Below are positions 16,922 through 25,227 of a DNA stretch of 64,000 nt, in pieces. The stretch spans positions 124,001 to 188,000 of the forward strand of contig NZ_JAULSA010000008.1 in assembly GCF_030518235.1 (NCBI RefSeq). Reading direction: 5' to 3'. The stretch comes from Saccharibacillus sp. CPCC 101409 (GTDB lineage: Bacteria > Bacillota > Bacilli > Paenibacillales > Paenibacillaceae). Below the pieces are notes generated by a model that was given only the letters and a program-made list of their open reading frames with translations, did not search any database and was not told where the DNA came from. The position numbers and the translations under genes are program-made. Position 1 is the stretch's first letter. Each line of letters begins with the position of its first letter.

Positions 16922-17809
16922 TCACGCTCCTTCCGACCAGAACCTTACGGACTTCAAGCCGCGGCTGGTCAATCGGGTGTCGGACCGCTTTAACGAAAGC
17001 AGCGTTTCCTGGAAAAGCGCGGGCGCGCGCATCGAATAATACAGATTCAGCAGCAGCAGATACGGTTCTTCGCGTCCGGGAAAACGTTCCGCGAATATCC
17101 TGGCCGCGGTTTCCGCGGCGGCATAGTTATGTAATTCGAGTTCCGCAGCCACTTTTTCTTCGTAAGCGTCGAAGCTGCCCGGATCGGCCTCGATGCGCAG
17201 CTGAAGCACCCCGGCCAGATCGAATCTCAGCCGCTGCATCGTATCGTCGTCCAGAAAGCCGCTGCGAATATAATCGTGCAGCACGCCGGCGTAATTTTTC
17301 AGGAAAACCGGGTCCTGTCTGGAGAATTCGTACTGCACGGACAGCTCCTGCAGGGAACGGTTCAATTTGCGCTTGATTTCGACCAGGGCGCTGACCGCGT
17401 AATGGGACGTCTCCGTATCTTCGTTGGACACGGCGAGCTTGATCGTTTCCAAATTCCGGGTGGCGTCGCCGTTGAGCAGCTCGATCATCGTGCGCCGGCG
17501 GGAAGCGAGGTCCCCGATCAGCAGCGCTTCCTCAAGCGGAACGATATTGACCTCCCGTTCCGGTTCACGCAGCTCCGCGAGCCGGCCGGGTTCTTCCGGC
17601 GCGCTCGCGTTCAGCAGCGATTCCAGCTTCGCTTCGCGCAGGTCCCCGTCTTCCGGCGCCATGCGCCGGAACAGAGGGAACAGGAAGCCGATCACCGGAA
17701 AAGCGGCGGCAAAAGCCAGCCTGATCGCGGCCTCGCGGCGCGAATCGCGGTAGCGCAGGCCCAGGGCAAGCGCGCAGGCCGCCGCATAAAGCAAGTAAAA
17801 CTCAAGCAT
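16922..17809 (-). CDS. pelE: PelE-like membrane/TPR protein
   Basis: 295 aa. Two hydrophobic segments at the N-terminus (about residues 2-17 and 30-50) are followed by an all-helical region with TPR-like repeats (ETSHYAVSALVEIKRKLN, NYAAAETAARIFAERFP), which is the PelE plan. PelE is thought to link PelD, PelF and PelG in the inner-membrane synthase complex. The ATG lies inside the last codons of pelD (8-bp overlap) with GAAAGGGG upstream, so translation is coupled. Sequence identity to Gram-negative PelE is expected to be low; the assignment rests on topology and position. Confidence 0.8.
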   Translation of the reverse strand: MLEFYLLYAAACALALGLRYRDSRREAAIRLAFAAAFPVIGFLFPLFRRMAPEDGDLREAKLESLLNASAPEEPGRLAELREPEREVNIVPLEEALLIGDLASRRRTMIELLNGDATRNLETIKLAVSNEDTETSHYAVSALVEIKRKLNRSLQELSVQYEFSRQDPVFLKNYAGVLHDYIRSGFLDDDTMQRLRFDLAGVLQLRIEADPGSFDAYEEKVAAELELHNYAAAETAARIFAERFPGREEPYLLLLNLYYSMRAPALFQETLLSLKRSDTRLTSRGLKSVRFWSEGA

Positions 17810-19985
17810 AATGCTCGGCCCCTTTCTGCGGAAGAGAAGCAAGCTGCTTCCGAAGACGATCCATAATGCGCTCGCCTTCGCTCTGGCTGGAATTGCTGAG
17901 CAGCAGCATCAGCTCCCCGTTCGGTCCGAGTCCCAGATAATCCGTTTCCCGAAGAGAAGAGTGAAGGCGTTCGATTTCCCGGGGGGAAACGTCCCACATC
18001 TCCAGATGCAGCAGAGCAAAGTCCGTTCCGAGCTGTTCGCTTGCTTCTTGTTTGCTCGACAGAATATCCATGAATGCTTCGGTGCGAAGGACGCGTCTTT
18101 CATCGGCGTCGACATAACGTTGACCGGCGGCGGCATCGATATAGGTGTGGGCGCGGGAGAGGGAAGAGGAGATGAGTTCTACCGTCGTTTTGAACAAATT
18201 CTGGTAATACAAAGTAAAACGATTGAATTCAACGGCGTGCAGCGAAACGATGGCGACGATTTCCCCGTGGCTGATTACGGGAGCGGACAGCAGCGGCGCG
18301 TCCGGAAGCAGGGTCTTGTTGATGTACATCTGCTGATCGTAAACGACAGGGATCAGATATTCATGTTCGTCCACCTTCAGCGACCGCGCGGTCGCCGACG
18401 CCAATTTGGACGAACAGCCCGCAAGCCGCAGATAGTTTTTGTTCCGGTTAACCGTATAGATCGTGACTTCGTCCGTTTTCATGATATCCTCAAGCACCCC
18501 TACAGCCGCCAAAATGATGCGCTCGGGCTCCAGGTTGTCCAGGCTGCGGGTAACGGCCTGCATTTTGCCGAAACTGTGCTCGGTACTCAGGATCTGCTTT
18601 TGCAGCTCGTCTTTGACCGACCGCGTATCTTCGTGCACTTTATGCAAAAAGGCATATTTCTCGGAGGCCTGCGCCAGCTGCTGATTCGCGTCGTTCAGAC
18701 GGTTTCTGCGCCGGTCTATGCTGTAGCCCACGGCAAGGCCCGTCAGCAGATACAGCGCCAGTTGGAAAAACAAGCTGGAGTCGTAAAGCTGGGAAACCAT
18801 ATCGTGGCCGCTTATCGTTTGTTCCCGGATATAAAAGCCGATAGCCAGCGCCACGGCGAGCATCGACTGCCGGCTGCCGTAGAAAATGCCCATCAAAATA
18901 ATGTACACCATCATCAAGTCCAGCCCGGCGGAAACATTGTCGCTTAGCAGGCTGCCAATTCCGCAGAAGGCGGCGAAAGCGAGCAGATTTTCTATGTAAG
19001 GAAGCGCTTTCTTTATTGGATTGCCAAGTAAGGAAACTTTTGCTTCGGGCCGGGGCTGTGACGGAGCGGCGCTTCGCTCCTGCCGGGTTCGCTCGAACAT
19101 ACGCTGCAAACCGGTCTGCAAATGGTATTTGGGCGCCCAATCCAGAGCCTGCATCACCCGCCGGTTGTCGAGCACGGAGCGGTAAATATCGCCTTCGCGC
19201 GGCGGTTCGTAATGGACGGGCGTTTCTCCGTACAGCTTGTGCAGTTCGCGGATCAGATCGTTGATCGAACTCTCCGTGCGGGTCGAAAGGTTGTACGTTC
19301 CGCTCATCGAAGAGTAAGAAGCCCGGTAGATCGCATCCGCCACGTCTTCGACGTAAATAAAATCGCGCGTCTGATTGCCGTCGCCGTTGACATTCAGGTC
19401 GGACTTGCTCAGCAGCTGCTTGATAAAGATCGACACGACGCCGCCTTCGCCGCTGTTGCCCTGCCGGGGGCCGTACACATTGGAGAAGCGGAAGCACAGT
19501 GTATCCAATCCGTAAATCTCGGTCCATTTGGCGCAGTAGGTTTCCCCGATCATTTTGTTGATTCCGTAGGGAGAGATGGGTTCGAGAGTGGAGGTTTCTG
19601 GAATGGGTAGTTGTTCGGTTGTGCCGTATACGGCGGCTGAGGAAGCGAAGATGAGCTTGCCGGCTTCATAGCGGCTTGCGAGTGTAAGGATGTTCGTCAG
19701 TCCCAGAACATTCGATTGGGCGTCTTGGACGGGATCTCGTATGGATGTGGAAACATTGACTTGAGCGGCCAGATGGACGACGGCGTCGAATCGGTTGGCC
19801 CGGAATATCGCTTCGCATTTGGGGTCTTCGACCGACAGTATGTAACTTTTGTGCTCAAAATCAATATTTTGCTTGTTTCCCGAGGAGAGATTATCAATAA
19901 TGTATACATCGTACCCCTCTTTATAGAATCTTTCCGCTACAAAAGACCCTATAAAACCATATCCGCCGGTGACCAGTACTTTCAT
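17802..19985 (-). CDS. pelD: UDP-sugar 4-epimerase fused to PelD c-di-GMP receptor
   Basis: 727 aa. Residues 1-310 form an extended SDR of the GalE/UDP-GlcNAc 4-epimerase type: GGYGFIG cofactor loop (7-13), SSAAVYG, and the catalytic pair Tyr140/Lys144 (YGINK). It probably supplies UDP-GalNAc, the role of PelX elsewhere. Residues about 325-420 hold four membrane helices, then a coiled coil (420-460), a GAF domain (about 465-600) and a degenerate GGDEF domain. The last keeps an RETD I-site (679-682) five residues before PNGEL in place of GGDEF, exactly the spacing of a c-di-GMP receptor. First gene of the operon; GGAGGA lies just before the ATG. Confidence 0.9.
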   Translation of the reverse strand: MKVLVTGGYGFIGSFVAERFYKEGYDVYIIDNLSSGNKQNIDFEHKSYILSVEDPKCEAIFRANRFDAVVHLAAQVNVSTSIRDPVQDAQSNVLGLTNILTLASRYEAGKLIFASSAAVYGTTEQLPIPETSTLEPISPYGINKMIGETYCAKWTEIYGLDTLCFRFSNVYGPRQGNSGEGGVVSIFIKQLLSKSDLNVNGDGNQTRDFIYVEDVADAIYRASYSSMSGTYNLSTRTESSINDLIRELHKLYGETPVHYEPPREGDIYRSVLDNRRVMQALDWAPKYHLQTGLQRMFERTRQERSAAPSQPRPEAKVSLLGNPIKKALPYIENLLAFAAFCGIGSLLSDNVSAGLDLMMVYIILMGIFYGSRQSMLAVALAIGFYIREQTISGHDMVSQLYDSSLFFQLALYLLTGLAVGYSIDRRRNRLNDANQQLAQASEKYAFLHKVHEDTRSVKDELQKQILSTEHSFGKMQAVTRSLDNLEPERIILAAVGVLEDIMKTDEVTIYTVNRNKNYLRLAGCSSKLASATARSLKVDEHEYLIPVVYDQQMYINKTLLPDAPLLSAPVISHGEIVAIVSLHAVEFNRFTLYYQNLFKTTVELISSSLSRAHTYIDAAAGQRYVDADERRVLRTEAFMDILSSKQEASEQLGTDFALLHLEMWDVSPREIERLHSSLRETDYLGLGPNGELMLLLSNSSQSEGERIMDRLRKQLASLPQKGAEHYA

Positions 19986-20020
19986 GGATCTCCTCCGTTC
20001 TTTATTCTTGGTGATTATCC

Positions 20021-20066
20021 AGTATATCTCAGGTATTTCTTAAGGCAACATTATACTCGGGAGTAT
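20021..20066. promoter_or_regulatory. pel operon promoter and intergenic palindrome
   Basis: Read leftward: -35 TTGCCT (20043-20048), 16 bp, -10 TATACT (20021-20026), about 35 bp before pelD. Just outside it lies ATACTC-GG-GAGTAT (20053-20066), placed between pel and the divergent DUF4832 gene, so one regulator could act on both. Confidence 0.6.
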
Positions 20067-20129
20067 TTCATACGTCTATATAAGAATAGAGACTTTTTTA
20101 CTAAAAAATTGGTACGAAAGGTGATGCAA

Positions 20130-21530
20130 ATGTATAAAAAGCCCGTGCTTATGGTCATTAAGATGGCAAGTGTAATAGGCATAATCCTTATTTTTCCTTT
20201 TATTGCGGCCGCGGATAAAGTCAAACCGGTGCTGTCCGTCAACTACCCCGCCGAATCGGACGTCGTGCTGTACAACCCGTATATCGGGCTTTCGGCGGAT
20301 GCCCGCGACACTTCCGGGGTTAAGCAAAAGGTTACTCTGGTTCACGCCAATTTTCTGTGGAGAGAACTGGAACCCGAGGAAGGGGTATACGATTTTGCGG
20401 CCCTCGAAGAAAAATTCAACTTCAAGTATTGGAAAAGCAAAGGGGCGCGGCTGGTCCTGCGCGTGGTGCTGGATTATCCGACCAAAGAAAGCCATACCGA
20501 TCTTCCCGATTGGCTGTACGCGAAGATCGGCGGGAAAGGAACGCATTACGATCTGGATTACGGCAAAGGGTTCAGCCCGGATTACGGCAGCGCCGTACTG
20601 ATCCAGGAGCATCGCAAAATGATCGAAAAACTGGCGCAGCGCTACAACGACGATCCGTTTGTAGCGTTTATCCAGCTCGGCAGCATCGGCCACTGGGGCG
20701 AATGGCATACGATGGACGAAGGACCCGACCGCATTGCATTTCCGCTTCGCCGTATTACGGATCAGTACGTCGCGCCTTATGTGGAGAACTTTACCGACAA
20801 AATTCTGATGATGCGCCGTGCGACGCAGGCCGCGGCGCGCTACAAAATGGGTCTGTACAACGATGCGTTCGGCAAACGCGACTCGACGGTGGACGGTTTC
20901 TACCGGTGGTATACGAAAGGCTATACCTCGTGGCTGACGCAGGAGAAAGAACCGGCCATGCCGGATTTCTGGAAAACGGCGCCCAGCGGCGGCGAGTTCC
21001 CGGACTCCGAGGACTACGTGCGGGATTCCTCGATCGCGGAAACGCTGTATCAGGCCAAGCTGACGCATACTTCGTGGCTGGGACCGGCCGCGCCCTGGTC
21101 GGTGGAGCAGGGAAGCGAGCTTCAGGAGAATATCGATAAGCTGCTGAAAACGATGGGCTACCGGTTTGTGATCGACAAAGCGGTGTATGAAAAAAGCGTC
21201 AAAGCCGGGCAGGTACTGCATACGCGAATGATTATCGAGAACAAAGGGAACGCGCCGTTCTACTACAAGTGGCCGCTGGAAATCTCCCTTGCCGACAGTA
21301 CGGGCAGCGTGAAAGCGTCGGTGCGCAGCTCGACGGACATCCGGACCTGGCAGCCGGGCAAGTCGGAAGCGACCGTATATTTGACGGTTCCCAAAGGGCT
21401 CAAAGCGGGGACTTACAGCGTCCAGGCGGCTATTCTCGATCCGAGCACGGGAAAACCGGGCGTGGATTTCGCGAACGAGAATCGGGGGAAGGACGGGCGT
21501 TACCAAATGGGGAAGGTGGTAATCAAATAA
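20130..21530 (+). CDS. Secreted DUF4832 glycoside-hydrolase-like protein
   Basis: 466 aa. A signal peptide covers residues 1-27 (MYKKPVLMVIKMASVIG, then IAAADK). Residues about 35-340 look like a TIM-barrel glycoside hydrolase: FLWRELEPEEGVYDF at a strand end, GARLVLRVVLDYP, and the conserved LGSIGHWGEWHTM. A beta-sandwich closes the protein (KAGQVLHTRMIIENKGNAPF). The second of two ATGs is chosen because AAAGGT is seven bases away. It shares a 144-bp divergent promoter region with pelD. Since the operon's deacetylase lacks the PelA hydrolase half, this protein is a candidate Pel-processing hydrolase; that is inference. Confidence 0.75.
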   Translation: MYKKPVLMVIKMASVIGIILIFPFIAAADKVKPVLSVNYPAESDVVLYNPYIGLSADARDTSGVKQKVTLVHANFLWRELEPEEGVYDFAALEEKFNFKYWKSKGARLVLRVVLDYPTKESHTDLPDWLYAKIGGKGTHYDLDYGKGFSPDYGSAVLIQEHRKMIEKLAQRYNDDPFVAFIQLGSIGHWGEWHTMDEGPDRIAFPLRRITDQYVAPYVENFTDKILMMRRATQAAARYKMGLYNDAFGKRDSTVDGFYRWYTKGYTSWLTQEKEPAMPDFWKTAPSGGEFPDSEDYVRDSSIAETLYQAKLTHTSWLGPAAPWSVEQGSELQENIDKLLKTMGYRFVIDKAVYEKSVKAGQVLHTRMIIENKGNAPFYYKWPLEISLADSTGSVKASVRSSTDIRTWQPGKSEATVYLTVPKGLKAGTYSVQAAILDPSTGKPGVDFANENRGKDGRYQMGKVVIK

Positions 21531-21534
21531 TGGA

Positions 21535-21563
21535 GAGCCCCGAGGAAATTCTCGGGGCTTTTA
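21535..21563 (+). terminator. Terminator of the DUF4832 gene, left hairpin copy
   Basis: AGCCCCGAG and CTCGGGGCT with a short loop, then TTTTAG. A second version with a better T-run lies at 21833-21868, beyond element B copy 2. Confidence 0.75.
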
Positions 21564-21832
21564 GTTTGTCTTGAAGTTCCTGTTCGTTGGGGAAGCCATG
21601 AAGGCTGCGGGGAAAATTCGTTAGCGTAGGCTTTCGACGTGTCTTTCTTCGAAAGACTTTAGGTCGCGTGTTGAAATCGGGAAATTGGATGAGGGTTAAG
21701 TGGGGATTTCCCGATTTCAAAGGCGAACACTAGCAGCATAGGCTTCCGAAGTGACTTTCTCCGAAAGTCTGTACCTTCACTGAATTTTCCCCTCCGCTTA
21801 TCGCTTCGCTTTGGAACGGATCTTCCAGACAA
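21560..21832. mobile_element. Element B, copy 2 (about 272 bp)
   Basis: Reverse-strand homologue of 6597-7216 without the inserted element A; its uninterrupted palindrome (about 21752-21771) is the empty site. Ends are inverted: TTTGTCTTGAAGTTCC at the left and TTTGTCTGGAAGATCC reading in from the right. A large internal hairpin joins GAAATCGGGAAA to TTTCCCGATTTC. The terminator hairpin of the DUF4832 gene is present on both sides. No protein-coding potential. Confidence 0.75.
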
Positions 21833-21868
21833 ACGGAGCCCCGAGAAAAATCTCGGGGCTCCGTTTTT
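21833..21868 (+). terminator. Right copy of the DUF4832 terminator hairpin
   Basis: ACGGAGCCCCGAG pairs with CTCGGGGCTCCGT, followed by TTTTT. It has the same core as 21535-21559, so one of the two is a duplicate. Confidence 0.85.
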
Positions 21869-22043
21869 GGATGAGCGGGAGAGAGCGGCGGCGAATTCAA
21901 GGTATTCGCCGCCGCTTTATAGAAAGTTCGTCCGGTGCTTAGGGGCCGAAAGGAATCAAGATCGGCTTCATCGGGATCAGGCCGTTCCTCATAAGGCCTA
22001 AGGGCCGGGTCTTGCTTCGCGAGAGACGAAGGAACCGGGCTTT

Positions 22044-22077
22044 GCAAGAGCAAGAGCAAGAGCAAGAGCAAGAGCAA
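22044..22077. repeat. GCAAGA hexanucleotide microsatellite
   Basis: About five and a half perfect tandem copies of GCAAGA lie just downstream of the aldose epimerase gene. It is non-coding, and copy number is likely variable. Confidence 0.85.
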
Positions 22078-22099
22078 TAGCACGGGCAGGATCGGGATC

Positions 22100-22984
22100 T
22101 TACTTGACTTCGATCATCAGGGAAGCTTCGAAATACTCGCCGGGTTGGACTTCGGCGGCGAGTTCTTTGTCTTTCAATTCGCCCTGGAATCGGTCGGCGT
22201 CGGCGAGGCCGTGCCAGGGTTCGATGCAGACGAAAGGAGCGTTCAGGGGCTGCCAGACGCCCAGGTACGGGAAGTTCTCGTATGAGACGGTGACGCTGTG
22301 GTCGTTCTTGCCGCTGGCCAGCGTCACGCGTTCGGACTTCACGTCGCGGAAGATCATGGCGCCTTCTTCGAACTGGCGGCGGGCCAGCGGGAGAAGGGTC
22401 TCTTCTTCCAGCAGCGTCTCGGACTTGTCCGGGATCTGGATATTGCCGCCCGTCACGAAGAAGCGTTCCAGCGTTTCCGGCTGTTCGAATTCCAGGCGAT
22501 AATCCTCGAACTGCTCGTCGTCTTCCCCGCCGCCGATCGGGCAGTTGAACGCCGGGTGCGTGCCGAGCTGGAAGTAGATCGGCTTGTCGTCTTCGTTGTC
22601 CACGCGGTAATCGATGCGCAGGATCGATTCATCCAGCGTGTAGGTGAGCGTCAGCGCGAATTTGTACGGATACATCGCCAGCGTTTCGTCGTCGTAAGCC
22701 AGCCGGAACGCCGCCCGCTTTTCGTCCGCTTCGACCAGCCGGAATTCGCGGGTGCGCGCGAAGCCGTGGTTTTTCAGCTCGTACGTGCCGCCTTCCGCCC
22801 GGATCTTGCCTTCGTAGACCGATCCGACGATCGGAAACAGCACCGGCGAACGGCCCGTCCAGAACTTTGCGTCGCCGCTCCAGACGTACTCGATGCCCGT
22901 ATCTTTGCGTTTGAAGCTGACCATTTCCGCGCCCAGCGGCTTGATCTCCACCGACGCGACTTCGCTGTTCAGTACCTGATTCAT
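22100..22984 (-). CDS. Aldose 1-epimerase family protein (LacX-like)
   Basis: 294 aa, a galactose-mutarotase-type beta-sandwich. Family features include KPLGAEMVSFKRKDTGIEYVWSGD, the PVLFPIVGS strand, KNHGFARTREF with the first histidine, GTHPAFNCPI with the second, and the C-terminal CIEPWHGLAD block. These enzymes interconvert alpha and beta anomers of hexoses or hexose phosphates; the LacX branch has no firmly defined substrate. The chosen ATG has GGAGGG nine bases upstream; a longer frame through the leader lacks a site. Monocistronic in appearance. Confidence 0.88.
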   Translation of the reverse strand: MNQVLNSEVASVEIKPLGAEMVSFKRKDTGIEYVWSGDAKFWTGRSPVLFPIVGSVYEGKIRAEGGTYELKNHGFARTREFRLVEADEKRAAFRLAYDDETLAMYPYKFALTLTYTLDESILRIDYRVDNEDDKPIYFQLGTHPAFNCPIGGGEDDEQFEDYRLEFEQPETLERFFVTGGNIQIPDKSETLLEEETLLPLARRQFEEGAMIFRDVKSERVTLASGKNDHSVTVSYENFPYLGVWQPLNAPFVCIEPWHGLADADRFQGELKDKELAAEVQPGEYFEASLMIEVK

Positions 22985-23203
22985 GGATTGTATCCCTCCG
23001 TTTGAATGACTGAAATAGATTTCGCAATTCGTAACTGCTTTCATTGTAGCAAATACGGCACAGATACAAAAACGCAGCGCCGGAAATGACATAACTGTAG
23101 TGAAATTGACTTTTTTCAAGACCTAAATCCGGCTGATCTCCCGCTGTAGAATAAGAACGTTGTGACCGGCTTTGCCGCGATTATTTTGCTGAACGGAGAG
23201 ATT

Positions 23204-24409
23204 ATGATGAATGAATCGGATGGACATCGTCCGCTTCGGCCTTCGGCCGGCGCGCGAATCGATATTCTGGATCAAATGAGAGGACTTGCGCTGCTGGCGA
23301 TCTTCCTCTGCAATCTGGTGGCGCTGAGCGGAGCGTCGGCCGCGGACGGCACGCCGGGAGGATGGGTTTATCTCGGCGTGCATATCGGACTGGGAGACAG
23401 CAGCCGCACCCTGTTTTCGTTTATGTTCGGCATCAGCATGCTGCTGGTGTACGAAGGAGCGGCGCGCCGGGGCAGGCGGCCGTACGCCACGCTGCTGCGG
23501 CGCATGCTGACGCTGCTGCTGATCGGAGGGATTCACTTGTTCGGGATCTGGAGCGGAGACATCCTGTTCATGTACGCGCTGGACGGGCTGATGCTGCTGG
23601 CTTTTCTATGGATGAGTCCGGTCTGGCAGCTGGTGTCGGGCATCGTGCTGCTGATTCTGACGTCTTCCACGCTTCAATCGCTGTCTTACGACGGCGGCTG
23701 GCGGTATCCCGACCCTTCCGCTCTGCCGTTCCGGCTGGCGGACGGCCTGTCGCTGTACGATCATCCTCGCGCGTTTCTGCTGATATCGGAATGGCAGCTT
23801 GCGATCCAGCATCTGCCGTTTTTCCTGTTCGGCATGTACGCTTACCGCAAAGGCATTTTCCGGCTGGCCGAGCGTTTCCCGCGCCGCTTTATCGGAATCG
23901 GGCTTGCGCTGCTGGCGGTCGGACTTGCGGGCAAAGCGGCGAACTCGTTCGGTTACGCCGCGCCGTGGCTGGCCGATATCGCGCTTGTTTATCCGTTTGC
24001 TTACGTCGCGGCGACGCTCGGGGCGGTATGCTGCATCCTGGCGCTCGGGCGAAGCCGGGGCGCGGCATCCCGGGTGCTGGCCCTGTTCGGGCCGGTCGGC
24101 CGCATGGCTTTCACCTGCTATCTGCTGCAGTCCCTGATTTACGTGTCCGTATTCGCGCCGACGGGCGAAGGCCTATTCGCTTCGATCGGCTGGGTGGGCG
24201 TCCTGCCTTACGGCCGGGTATTCGCAGGCTCGCTGCTGTTCTTCGCGGCGCAGATGGCATTCGCTTATTACTGGCAGCGCCGCTTTCTCTATGGGCCGTT
24301 CGAGTGGCTGTGGCGGATCGGAACGAATCTGGAGATCCCCGCTTTTCGGCGCAGGCGGCCGGCGCAGCCCGTCGATGAACACGGCGGTTTGCCGGAGCTT
24401 CGGTCTTAA
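23204..24409 (+). CDS. DUF418 membrane protein (YeiB-like)
   Basis: 401 aa, about ten hydrophobic segments. The N-terminal RIDILDQMRGLALLAIFLCN is the family's acyltransferase-3-like opening (R-I-x-x-L-D-x-x-R-G). The C-terminal half carries the DUF418 block FGPVGRMAFTCYLLQSLIYV, ending PFEWLWRIGT. Such proteins are thought to acylate or transport small envelope molecules, but no reaction is established. GGAG lies five bases before the ATG at 23204. A hairpin terminator follows. The divergent neighbour is the aldose epimerase. Confidence 0.85.
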   Translation: MMNESDGHRPLRPSAGARIDILDQMRGLALLAIFLCNLVALSGASAADGTPGGWVYLGVHIGLGDSSRTLFSFMFGISMLLVYEGAARRGRRPYATLLRRMLTLLLIGGIHLFGIWSGDILFMYALDGLMLLAFLWMSPVWQLVSGIVLLILTSSTLQSLSYDGGWRYPDPSALPFRLADGLSLYDHPRAFLLISEWQLAIQHLPFFLFGMYAYRKGIFRLAERFPRRFIGIGLALLAVGLAGKAANSFGYAAPWLADIALVYPFAYVAATLGAVCCILALGRSRGAASRVLALFGPVGRMAFTCYLLQSLIYVSVFAPTGEGLFASIGWVGVLPYGRVFAGSLLFFAAQMAFAYYWQRRFLYGPFEWLWRIGTNLEIPAFRRRRPAQPVDEHGGLPELRS

Positions 24410-24412
24410 ACG

Positions 24413-24453
24413 TAAACGTCTTTGCCGGACTTTGTCCGCGCGGGACGTTTTTT
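24413..24453 (+). terminator. Terminator after the DUF418 gene
   Basis: AACGTC and GACGTT arms with an inner GGAC/GTCC stem are followed by TTTTTTT. Confidence 0.75.
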
Positions 24454-24521
24454 TGTGCGCGGCGCATACGGCGCGTATAATTCGAGGCATCATCACGGAT
24501 AAGGAGAGGGGGATCGCGGCA

Positions 24522-25007
24522 ATGCGGCAAACAGACAAACTCACTTTCGCCATGGGCTGCTTCTGGGGGCCGGAAGACCGCTTCGCCCGGCTGCCCGGCG
24601 TAACGGGAACGCGCGTCGGCTATGCCGGCGGTGAAAGCGAAACTCCGTCGTATCGGCGGCTCGGCGGGCATTCGGAGGCGGTGGAAGTCGAATTCGACCC
24701 CGGCGAGATTTCGCTGGAGGAGCTGTTGGAACGCTTCTGGAGCGAGCACAATCCGGAAGCGGTCGAAGGCTACAAGCCGGACGATTCGCGCTACCGTTCG
24801 CTGCTTTTTTACCGGGACGAACGCCAGCGGGCGGCGATGGAGCGGGCGCGTCGCGTCATGCAGGAGCGCGGGCGCAACAGCCGGGCGACGCGGCTGCTTC
24901 CGCTGGGCGCTTTTTATCCGGCGGAAGAAAAGCATCAGCGGTACGAGGAGAAAAAGCGCCGAAAAACGAAAGCGGGCCGGCGGCCGGAAAACGGAAACGA
25001 AGCATAA
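24522..25007 (+). CDS. msrA: Peptide methionine sulfoxide reductase MsrA-like
   Basis: 161 aa. The active-site GCFWG (Cys13) and VGYAGG blocks are present, and the late LPLGAFYPAEEKHQRYEEK matches the MsrA end. Several usual residues differ: GGHSEAVEVEFDP replaces the common GHAEAV pattern mildly, and the normally conserved D-x-G-x-Q-Y-R-S segment reads DDSRYRSLLFY. The NPEAVEGYKP stretch is unlike the usual HDPT. It may be a divergent or substrate-shifted MsrA. The Lys/Arg-rich tail has no resolving Cys. The start has AAGGAG upstream. It reduces Met-S-sulfoxide using thioredoxin in the standard family. Confidence 0.85.
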   Translation: MRQTDKLTFAMGCFWGPEDRFARLPGVTGTRVGYAGGESETPSYRRLGGHSEAVEVEFDPGEISLEELLERFWSEHNPEAVEGYKPDDSRYRSLLFYRDERQRAAMERARRVMQERGRNSRATRLLPLGAFYPAEEKHQRYEEKKRRKTKAGRRPENGNEA

Positions 25008-25227
25008 ACGGAACGCCAAGCAAAGTGCCGATTATTTTGCCAAAAGGTTTGGCGCATAGCGCAATAGGCCGCCGGAAAAGAACTTGCGAAGCGGATCGAT
25101 TCTTGGTTTCGCCGGCCGTACGGGCACGCATTGTGCACATTCACGCTCCGTTCTTCCGGATTCGGCACGTTTTTCGCCCGCGGGGCGCCGTTTTCGGGTA
25201 CAATCTTGGCATGGGGAGGGGAGACGC

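Noticed and set aside
15095-16993. Long plus-strand frame opposite the pel deacetylase
   Set aside because: Antisense shadow, rich in Arg/His/Val as expected from the opposite strand of a GC-rich gene.
21730-22083. Frame encoding a poly-leucine start on the minus strand
   Set aside because: The leucines come from the GCAAGA microsatellite read backwards; the rest overlaps terminators and element B.
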